A stretch of 9,378 nt of DNA, taken from contig DYOJ01000074.1 of NCBI GenBank assembly GCA_020720705.1, positions 1-9,378 on the forward strand. The letters run 5' to 3'. This DNA comes from Acetofilamentum sp. Its GTDB lineage: Bacteria; Bacteroidota; Bacteroidia; Bacteroidales; JAADGE01. The position numbers were made by a program, and so were the translations under genes. The notes below the pieces were generated by a model. That model made no database searches. It had not been told where the DNA came from and saw nothing but the letters and a program-made list of their open reading frames with translations. Below are positions 1 to 6,342 of this stretch, piece by piece (position 1 is the stretch's first letter; every line of letters begins with the position of its first letter).

Positions 1-196
1 CAAATTTTTAAACTGTTTAGGAAAGGATTATAAACAAATTATAATAGTTCCATGTTTAACTTATTGATAATCAATTATTTTAAAATTATTCATTATACAT
101 TATTAATTTTTCATTCCTTAATCGTCAATGCGTTGATTTGGTTATGTTTGCGAATCGGAAATAGCCGGTTCAATATTTACACATATTAAAAATAAG
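1..196. other. AT-rich intergenic end, no gene seen
   Basis: This stretch lies beyond the stop codon of the leftward aldehyde dehydrogenase gene. No open frame with coding character, no RNA gene and no convincing hairpin plus T-run terminator was found. The one structure seen is a short inverted repeat at 63-75 (ATTGAT, one base, ATCAAT). It loosely resembles half of a Fur-type box but is not close enough to call, and no gene start is near it inside the window. Confidence 0.5.
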
Positions 197-1573
197 CTAA
201 GGACGTTCCAAAAGGCGTTTCAGTATGGTGAGTTTGGTAGAATTGTAGGGCGGATATTTCAGCGGAGGCTCTATCAACGTGGATTTTTCCAGAATACTTT
301 TATAATGTGTGAAGGCTTTGAAACCTGCTTCTCCGTGATAATTTCCCGTTCCGCTCGACCCGACTCCTCCAAATGGTAAGTTGCTGTTAGTGAGGTGCAT
401 AACAGTATCGTTGACAGCTCCGCCTCCGAAAGAAATACGGGTGAGAATTCGTTCGATATCACGGCTTTTTTTTCCGAATACGTATAATGCAAGTGGTTTT
501 GGGCGTTTTTTTACTTCGACAATTACAGAATTTAAGTCTGAGTATGCTATCACCGGTAAAATAGGTCCGAAAATTTCATCTGCCATCACAGGATGTTCAA
601 AATCAATATTTTCCATGATTGTCGGGCGTATCAGTAATTTTGATTCGATGCCTGAACCTCCGATTATAGTTTTTTCATTATCAATGAGTTGCATCAACCT
701 ATCGTAATGTTTTTTATTGATAATTCTCACATAATTCTCTTTAAGTTCTGTTCCGATGTCGAAAATCTCTCTGACCAGACGAGACATTTCATCCAATAGC
801 TTTTGTTTAATAGATTGATGTACAATTACATAATCAGGTGCAACGCAAGTTTGACCTGCATTGAGAAATTTTCCCCAAACGATACGTTTCGCAGTCATTT
901 TTAAGTCGCAATCCGGCAACACAAAAACCGGACTTTTACCGCCAAGCTCAAGAACAACAGGTGTAAGATGCTTAGCGGCAGCCTGATACACAATTTTTCC
1001 GACAGGAATACTTCCGGTAAAAAATATTTTGTCAAATTTTTGTTCTAAGAGTTCTGCTGTCTCCGATACCCCTCCTTCTTGCACATGAAAAAAATCAGTC
1101 GGAAAATTTGTATTAATCAGATGTGCCATGATTTCCGAGCTTTTCGCCGAAAGCTCGCTTGGTTTCAAAATTACGGTGTTTCCGGCAGCTATTGCCGATA
1201 TTGCCGGAATCAAACTTAGCTGGTAAGGGTAGTTCCATGCCCCGATAACCAACACGGTTCCGAGCGGTTCGGGATGAATGCTGCTTGTACCGGGTAAATT
1301 TGCAAGATTTGTGGTAACTTTCTGAATTTTAGCCCATTGTGGTAAATACTTTAAAGCTGAATTTAGTTCGTGATACACCAATGAGAGTTCGGTTTCATAA
1401 GTTTCATATTCGGATTTTCCGAAATCGGCATAGATGGCATCATATAATTTTTGCTCATTGTCTTTAAGTAATTTCTTAAATTTGAGCAGGTTAGCTTGTC
1501 TGAATTTTAGACTTTTTGTGTGGTCGGCTGCGAAAAATTCAGATTGTAATTTAACAAGTTCGTGAGCGTTCAT
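197..1573 (-). CDS. Class-3 (ALDH3-type) NAD(P)+-dependent aldehyde dehydrogenase
   Basis: Oxidises an aldehyde to the carboxylic acid with NAD(P)+; the ALDH3 branch usually acts on medium/long-chain aliphatic or aromatic aldehydes. The 458 residues match the usual short ALDH3 length of about 450, without the N-terminal extension of longer ALDHs. The active site is complete and follows mammalian ALDH3 numbering: Asn114 in AWNYP, Glu209 in LELGGKSP, nucleophile Cys243 in NAGQTCVAPD, and the EIFGP motif near 333-337. FTGS (185-188) is the cofactor-loop motif, and LPFGGVGSSGTG lies near 399-410. No signal peptide, so cytoplasmic. The ATG follows the esterase stop by only 6 bp, so the two genes are very likely co-transcribed. 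The stop is TAG. The physiological substrate cannot be read from sequence. Its place in an uptake-like locus could mean it handles an aldehyde released from a ligand, or it may be incidental. Confidence 0.93.
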   Translation of the reverse strand: MNAHELVKLQSEFFAADHTKSLKFRQANLLKFKKLLKDNEQKLYDAIYADFGKSEYETYETELSLVYHELNSALKYLPQWAKIQKVTTNLANLPGTSSIHPEPLGTVLVIGAWNYPYQLSLIPAISAIAAGNTVILKPSELSAKSSEIMAHLINTNFPTDFFHVQEGGVSETAELLEQKFDKIFFTGSIPVGKIVYQAAAKHLTPVVLELGGKSPVFVLPDCDLKMTAKRIVWGKFLNAGQTCVAPDYVIVHQSIKQKLLDEMSRLVREIFDIGTELKENYVRIINKKHYDRLMQLIDNEKTIIGGSGIESKLLIRPTIMENIDFEHPVMADEIFGPILPVIAYSDLNSVIVEVKKRPKPLALYVFGKKSRDIERILTRISFGGGAVNDTVMHLTNSNLPFGGVGSSGTGNYHGEAGFKAFTHYKSILEKSTLIEPPLKYPPYNSTKLTILKRLLERP

Positions 1574-1579
1574 ATTTTA

Positions 1580-2827
1580 TTATTTTTTACCGAAAAAATA
1601 GATTAATGGTTCGTCAATCAGTGCGCGCCAATTTCCCCATGAGTGTCCTTCCGGGACTTCTTTGTATATGTAAGGATATGATTTTGAATCTAATACAGCT
1701 TTAAGCGACAATGCCTTCGCTTGAGTATCATTGATAGTGCCTGTGCTCATATAAATTTTTAGGGGTAGTTTTTCAGTTGCCTGATATGCAGTGGGTATGC
1801 TCTCATCAAAAGCCGGCGAGTGGATACATAATAAGCCGAACACATCGGAGCGCATCAGCCCAAAGTAGGAGGCGTTCCAACCGCCGTAGGATGTGCCCAT
1901 GATGCAACGTTTGTCAGCGGAAGTGTCGGTTTTATAAGTTGCATCTATTTGTGGTACAAGTTCTTCAGCAACAAATTTAACATAATTCGGATTGCTTCTG
2001 AACTCACTTGCCCTACGATTTTCACCCAAATTTGAAGGATTGCGCGGGTCAATAAATACAAATATGACGGGCGAAATTTTGCCTTCGTGTAATAAATTAT
2101 CAAAAACAATTCTCACGGCACCGAGCTTGTCGTCTGAATATTCGTGTCCGTCCGCAACATAAACAACAGGCAGATTATCAAGGCTTTCGGAACCGGACGG
2201 CAAGTAAACCTTATACTGAATATTATAGCCCATGTTGGTGCTGTTTATCAAGATGTTATCGCTTAGCGAACCTCTGTTTACACCTTCACCCAAAATGGTT
2301 TCGGGCGGATATATCCAAGTCGGCATCCGAAGTTCGGAGTTCGGACCAAATCCGCTGTTTTGAATTTGTGTATTAAGCGGGTCGAGCATCCATGTTCCCC
2401 CGTCTTTAACAACTTTGTAGTCCAATCGTGCGTTTGCCGGAAACGTTTTTTCGAGAATCCATAATCCGCTTGAATTAAGTTGAGTGCCGTGCCAGTCGGC
2501 GGATGTTGCATTCCAACCGTTAAAATCACCTGCCCAAGCAACTGCATTTGCAGATTTTCCGTAGTAAAGAAATGCAACCGAATCGCCCGCTGCATAAGGT
2601 ATTTGATGGTGAGATTTCAGCGTATCAAGCAGAACCTCAATGACCGAGTCTCGCAGAGCAATATCCTCGATTAACGTGTATTCGTTCAGTTTAGCTTTAA
2701 ATTCCGTAAAATCAGAAAATGTGGTCTGAACGTTCATCGGTTCTTTTTTGGGAACGACCTCTGTTTCTTTTTCACAAGAAGCCATGATTAAAAACAGAGA
2801 TGCAAAAGTGATTAATAAAATTTTCAT
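1580..2827 (-). CDS. Fes/esterase-D-like lipoprotein esterase with N-terminal early-set (CBM48-like) domain
   Basis: Predicted alpha/beta-hydrolase anchored as a lipoprotein. Residues 1-17 form a lipoprotein signal peptide ending MAS with Cys18 as the lipidated residue; Met at -3 is slightly atypical. The mature protein begins CEKETE. An immunoglobulin-like domain, about 75-170, carries the WAGDFNGW signature seen in CBM48 and in the N-terminal domains of Fes-like esterases. The catalytic domain, about 195-412, has the nucleophile elbow GTSYGG (Ser313), a likely acid near Asp367 after MSTGT, and catalytic His395 in EGHSWGNWR. The R..EF...NYVKFVAEELVP segment (about 272-292) also matches the Fes/YieL-type family. 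It is first in a leftward unit with the aldehyde dehydrogenase and divergent from a TonB-dependent receptor, which fits extracytoplasmic hydrolysis of an ester-containing ligand such as a siderophore. A feruloyl or acetyl esterase acting on glycans is the main alternative. Confidence 0.85.
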   Translation of the reverse strand: MKILLITFASLFLIMASCEKETEVVPKKEPMNVQTTFSDFTEFKAKLNEYTLIEDIALRDSVIEVLLDTLKSHHQIPYAAGDSVAFLYYGKSANAVAWAGDFNGWNATSADWHGTQLNSSGLWILEKTFPANARLDYKVVKDGGTWMLDPLNTQIQNSGFGPNSELRMPTWIYPPETILGEGVNRGSLSDNILINSTNMGYNIQYKVYLPSGSESLDNLPVVYVADGHEYSDDKLGAVRIVFDNLLHEGKISPVIFVFIDPRNPSNLGENRRASEFRSNPNYVKFVAEELVPQIDATYKTDTSADKRCIMGTSYGGWNASYFGLMRSDVFGLLCIHSPAFDESIPTAYQATEKLPLKIYMSTGTINDTQAKALSLKAVLDSKSYPYIYKEVPEGHSWGNWRALIDEPLIYFFGKK

Positions 2828-2844
2828 ACTTTTTTCCGGCGAAG

Positions 2845-2852
2845 TTACGTAA
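2845..2852. promoter_or_regulatory. Palindrome TTACGTAA, candidate operator copy 1
   Basis: Perfect 8-bp inverted repeat, 17 bases upstream of the esterase ATG and downstream of the putative leftward -7 element, so it would lie in the esterase leader. It is identical to the copy at 2906-2913. The only other copy seen in the window is inside the receptor gene (3712-3719). Confidence 0.35.
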
Positions 2853-2878
2853 TTTTTTAAAATTATTTAACTGTTTTG

Positions 2879-2886
2879 CAAAAATA
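2879..2886 (-). promoter_or_regulatory. Candidate -7 element for the esterase/ALDH unit
   Basis: Read on the minus strand this is TATTTTTG, matching TAnnTTTG, 52 bases upstream of the esterase ATG. No TTG lies at the expected -33 distance. Instead a TTACGTAA palindrome sits exactly 19 bases upstream. The element alone is common in AT-rich DNA, so this is a weak call. Confidence 0.3.
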
Positions 2887-2905
2887 TTGAAAAAAATTGA
2901 TATGA

Positions 2906-2913
2906 TTACGTAA
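2906..2913. promoter_or_regulatory. Palindrome TTACGTAA, candidate operator copy 2
   Basis: Second perfect copy, 61 bp (start to start) from the first, close to six helical turns. It occupies the place where the -33 element of the leftward promoter would be, and lies about 90 bp upstream of the rightward promoter. A regulator bound here could affect both directions. The binding protein is unknown. Confidence 0.35.
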
Positions 2914-3004
2914 AACATTCTCGGAGGTATTCAATGTTTACGGAATTTCCAAAGAAAATTCGCAAAATTTATGCACATTTGGAGTTTTTTTTATAAAAAC
3001 AGGC

Positions 3005-3034
3005 TTGCCGTGTAAAAAATATCTTTTAGATTTG
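3005..3034 (+). promoter_or_regulatory. Bacteroidetes-type sigma promoter for the receptor operon
   Basis: TTG at 3005-3007 is followed after exactly 19 nt by TAGATTTG at 3027-3034, a perfect fit to the Bacteroidetes -33/-7 form (TTG, 19-21 nt, TAnnTTTG). Transcription would start a few bases after 3034, leaving a leader of only about 3-9 nt before the ATG at 3046. This is inferred from the motif; there is no transcript evidence. Confidence 0.6.
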
Positions 3035-3045
3035 CAAAAAAAAAT

Positions 3046-5112
3046 ATGATGAATGTATTACGTTTTTACTTGTTTTTGACACTAAACCTATTATTAAGCG
3101 TAAATCTTATTGCACAAAACGATACCTTACCCGAGGTTGAAATGCAAGAAATTGTTATCGGAGCATCGAAAACACAAACTAAATATCGAGAGTTGGCAAG
3201 CTCGGTAAGTGTGCTGACAGCTTCCGGTTTGTCGAGAGATAATGTAAATACTATCAACGACTTATCTTCAAAAATTCCTAATTTTTTTATGCCTGAATAC
3301 GGCTCAAAACTTACAGCTCCGGTGTATATCAGAGGTATCGGCTCGCGTATAAATTCGCCTTCAGTCGGAATGTATGTGGATGGTGTGCCATATTTTGAAA
3401 AATCTGCTTTTGTTTTCGATTTTTTTGATATACAACAAATCGAAGTCTTGAGAGGACCGCAAGGAACTTTGTTCGGACGAAATACAATGGGCGGAATAAT
3501 CAATATTTTAACCTTATCTCCGATGGATTTTCAGGGCTTAAAAGTGAATGTATCTGCCGGAAATTACGGCAATTATTCGGGAAATTTGGGATATTATAAA
3601 AAAATCGGAGCGAAATTCGGAGTCTCGCTCGCAGGCAATTATAACCGAGCTGACGGATTTTATACAAATGCCTATGATAATACAAAAGTTGATGAGATGC
3701 AGAATTATGGCTTACGTAATCGTTTGATATTCAATGATAAAGATATTAAATTTGAAAACAGTTTTGCGTTCGACCGCAGCACACAAGGAGGCTATCCTTA
3801 TGCGGTATTGGATTCGGCACTGATGTTTGATTCCGAAATTAATTACAATCAAAAAAGCGAATACGACCGCGATATGCTTTCGGATGCGTTTACTGCAAAA
3901 TATTGTACTGATAATTTCGAAATACAGTCCGTCTCATCAACTCAATATATGTATGATATACAATCCATTGACCAAGATTTTACGGCTGATTCAATGTATT
4001 TTGTTGTGCAAAAGCAAACTCAAAAATTGTATTCAGAAGAACTCATTATCCGCTCAAAAAACACCAAAATTTATTCATGGCTGTTTGGCGGATACGGTTT
4101 TATTCAAAATCTTGATAAACATGTAGTTGTAAATAGCTATGAGAAAAATATTACCACTGATAAAAGACATGCAAACAGCACAAAAGGTTATGCAGCATTT
4201 CATCAGTCCACACTCAAAATCAACAATTTTACACTTACGGCAGGTCTGCGTTTTGACCGTGAAGATGACAGACTTTTCTATATCTACAAAACTAAAACAA
4301 AAACAGCAACAAAATTTGTAACTTCAATAAAATATCCGGAAAGGTCTTATTTTCAAATACTTCCGAAAGTAAGTGCTAATTATAATTTATTTGACAATAA
4401 TGTATATGCAACTGTTGCAAAAGGCTATAAAACAGGTGGTTACAATTCAACTTTTGAACGCCCCGAAGATTTAACTTTTGAGCCGGAATACAGTTGGAAC
4501 TATGAAGCCGGGGTCAAATCAACGTTTGCAAACAATTCTATCCACACTGATATAGCCGTATTTTACATAGATTGGCTTTCGCAACAAATTTATCAAACCG
4601 TTCCCAGCGGGCGCGGTTCGATGTTGAAAAATGCAGGTATATCGGAAAGTAAAGGGTTTGAATTTACATTCACTCACAAACCGATAAAACAGCTGCAACT
4701 TACTGCTAATTACGGATTTACACAAGCAAAATTCATCTCTTTTGAAGATACGCTTAAAGATTTGAATTACAACGAAATGTATATTCCTTATGTGCCCAAA
4801 CATACGGTTTCCGGACAAATATCGTTCACGCACAATTGCAAATTTATAGCCATTGATAAAATTCGTATCAATCTGATTTACAGAGGGAATGGTGATATTT
4901 ATTGGAACGAAGAAAACACTGATATGCAGAAATTTTACAATCTTTTGGATGCCAAAATATCTTTTATAAAGAAGGGCTTTCAATTTGATGTCTGGGGAAG
5001 AAATTTATTAAATACACAATATCATTCGTTTTATTTTTCTGCATTAGAAAATGAATATGTGCAAACCGGACGACCCTTGCAATTTGGTGTGAATCTTTCA
5101 TTAAGTATTTAA
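3046..5112 (+). CDS. TonB-dependent outer-membrane receptor (iron-chelate/siderophore type)
   Basis: Predicted 688-residue gated outer-membrane beta-barrel for energised uptake of a scarce ligand. A signal peptide covers about residues 1-24 (hydrophobic, ending NLIAQ). A TonB-box-like segment QEIVIGA is at 34-40. The plug domain, about 45-160, contains the hallmarks YIRGIGS (94-100), VGMYVDGVP (107-115) and IEVLRGPQGTLFGRNTMGG (132-150). The barrel includes AKGYKTGGYNS near 458-468, EPEYSWNYEAGVKS near 479-492 and the terminal GRNLLNTQY strand near 650. There is no N-terminal carboxypeptidase-regulatory-like domain and no SusD partner, so this is not a SusC glycan porin. The plug style and the GGYN motif recall FyuA-like siderophore receptors, but the ligand cannot be proved. 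It opens a three-gene operon with a permease and HemN. ATG codons at 3046 and 3049 are both possible; either keeps the signal peptide. Confidence 0.92.
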   Translation: MMNVLRFYLFLTLNLLLSVNLIAQNDTLPEVEMQEIVIGASKTQTKYRELASSVSVLTASGLSRDNVNTINDLSSKIPNFFMPEYGSKLTAPVYIRGIGSRINSPSVGMYVDGVPYFEKSAFVFDFFDIQQIEVLRGPQGTLFGRNTMGGIINILTLSPMDFQGLKVNVSAGNYGNYSGNLGYYKKIGAKFGVSLAGNYNRADGFYTNAYDNTKVDEMQNYGLRNRLIFNDKDIKFENSFAFDRSTQGGYPYAVLDSALMFDSEINYNQKSEYDRDMLSDAFTAKYCTDNFEIQSVSSTQYMYDIQSIDQDFTADSMYFVVQKQTQKLYSEELIIRSKNTKIYSWLFGGYGFIQNLDKHVVVNSYEKNITTDKRHANSTKGYAAFHQSTLKINNFTLTAGLRFDREDDRLFYIYKTKTKTATKFVTSIKYPERSYFQILPKVSANYNLFDNNVYATVAKGYKTGGYNSTFERPEDLTFEPEYSWNYEAGVKSTFANNSIHTDIAVFYIDWLSQQIYQTVPSGRGSMLKNAGISESKGFEFTFTHKPIKQLQLTANYGFTQAKFISFEDTLKDLNYNEMYIPYVPKHTVSGQISFTHNCKFIAIDKIRINLIYRGNGDIYWNEENTDMQKFYNLLDAKISFIKKGFQFDVWGRNLLNTQYHSFYFSALENEYVQTGRPLQFGVNLSLSI

Positions 5113-5124
5113 ATATTAACTGTT

Positions 5125-6342
5125 TTGAAAGAGAATAATTTTAGTAAATACCCGATACTTTTCAGCCTTTATATTGCACAGTCGGTTCCGATGAGCTTTT
5201 TTTCGACGGTTGTGCCGGTAATCATGCGTCAAGAAAATTTTTCCTTGCAGTCCATCGGATTGTTACAATTAGTAAAACTTCCTTGGTTACTGAAATTTCT
5301 ATGGGCACCCCTTGTGGACGGAACTGCACATTCCAACCGTCAGCTTAAACTTTGGATTTTGGCATCCGAGCTTGTTTATGCATTAATCATACTTTTTATC
5401 GGTTTTTTTAGCTTAAATACTGATTTTGAACTAATTATTGCACTAATGTTGATAGCGTTTACAGCATCGGCAACGCAGGATATTGCCACAGATGCTTTTG
5501 CAATTCTGAACCTCAAACCTCGTGAACGTGCGTACGGAAACAGCTTACAATCAGCCGGTAGTTTTGTGGGTTCATTGCTTGGAACAGGCGTTTTGCTGAT
5601 AGCCTATCACTATTTCGGGTGGACAGTTTTGATGGGCTTACTTGCTCTTTTTGTGCTGGTTGCCGTTGCGCCTGTCTTGACGTACAGACATGCTGCGGCA
5701 CTTATTGAAAGCAAAGTTGAACGTATTAAATTTGCGGATATTTTTTTATTTTTTGGCTTGAAAAAAAATTTGCTCCAAATTCCGATATTGATGATTGCTT
5801 ATGCCGGAATTATCGGAATATTATCTATGTTAAAGCCATATCTTGTTGATTTATCGTATTCTACTGCTCAAATCGGATTAATGTCCGGAGTTTTCGGAAC
5901 GTCTATTGCTGCTGTCGTTTCTATCTTTGGCGGTTATATTGTTAAAAAAATTCAATCCGGACTTGCACTTAGTATATTTCCGGTTTTTTCGCTATCTGCC
6001 GGTATCTATTTTTCATACCTTGCTGATATAACTCCTTCGACTACACAGTTATACATTGGAATTGCACTTGTTTGGGCAAGTTACGGGTTGATGACGGTTG
6101 CAATTTTTACTCGTGCTATGGAATATGTGCGTCCCGGGCGCGAAGGGACTGATTTTACAATCCAAATCGTCCTGACACATCTCAGCTCCATGCTTGTTGC
6201 GGTGTTCAGCGGCAAAATTGCACAGACTTTCGGATATTCCGGACTGTTTCGTATTGAAGCTGTCATCAGTGTTATAACACTTTTACTTATAGCTTTTTTA
6301 GTTTATATTGATAAACGCAGTTCCAAAATTCATACTGAATGA
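5125..6342 (+). CDS. AmpG/RhtX/FptX-like MFS inner-membrane permease
   Basis: Predicted 405-residue inner-membrane transporter of about 12 helices, in the PAT branch of the major facilitator superfamily that includes AmpG (muropeptides) and the siderophore permeases RhtX and FptX. Visible signatures are LVKLPWLLKFLWAPLVDG (49-66), the conserved loop after the second helix, and TASATQDIATDAFAI (113-127), the intramembrane QDIATD motif of this family. A central cytoplasmic loop near 186-205 divides two six-helix halves. The start is TTG; the next in-frame ATG (residue 23) would destroy the first helix. The start lies 12 bp after the receptor stop codon and in the same frame, so translational coupling is likely. 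The stop overlaps the hemN start (ATGA). Next to a TonB-dependent receptor, import of a siderophore or tetrapyrrole is more likely than muropeptide recycling, but this is inference. Confidence 0.85.
   Translation: MKENNFSKYPILFSLYIAQSVPMSFFSTVVPVIMRQENFSLQSIGLLQLVKLPWLLKFLWAPLVDGTAHSNRQLKLWILASELVYALIILFIGFFSLNTDFELIIALMLIAFTASATQDIATDAFAILNLKPRERAYGNSLQSAGSFVGSLLGTGVLLIAYHYFGWTVLMGLLALFVLVAVAPVLTYRHAAALIESKVERIKFADIFLFFGLKKNLLQIPILMIAYAGIIGILSMLKPYLVDLSYSTAQIGLMSGVFGTSIAAVVSIFGGYIVKKIQSGLALSIFPVFSLSAGIYFSYLADITPSTTQLYIGIALVWASYGLMTVAIFTRAMEYVRPGREGTDFTIQIVLTHLSSMLVAVFSGKIAQTFGYSGLFRIEAVISVITLLLIAFLVYIDKRSSKIHTE

Larger units (their letters stand above)
2828..3045. promoter_or_regulatory. Divergent intergenic control region
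   Basis: This 218-bp AT-rich region separates the leftward esterase unit from the rightward receptor operon and must hold promoters for both. It contains a well-formed rightward promoter near its right end, a leftward -7-like element at 2879-2886, two perfect TTACGTAA palindromes (2845-2852, 2906-2913) and a one-mismatch variant TTACGGAA at 2938-2945. It also holds a 20-codon open frame (2934-2996) preceded by a strong GGAGG six bases before its ATG, which is unusual here because the real genes have no such motif. The layout suggests that one regulator could control both units. Confidence 0.7.

Noticed and set aside
63..75. Inverted repeat ATTGAT-A-ATCAAT as a Fur box
   Set aside because: Only the GATAATCA core fits the 19-bp consensus, flanking hexamers match poorly, and no gene start lies next to it.
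4519..4983. Long open frame of 154 codons on the minus strand
   Set aside because: It is fully antisense to the receptor barrel, has no recognisable domain and no promoter; the receptor frame explains the conservation-like motifs.
3046..5112. SusC-type glycan receptor / polysaccharide utilisation locus
   Set aside because: It is too short for SusC, lacks the N-terminal regulatory-like domain and has no SusD gene beside it; the nearby deacetylase and CBM48-like domain are not enough.
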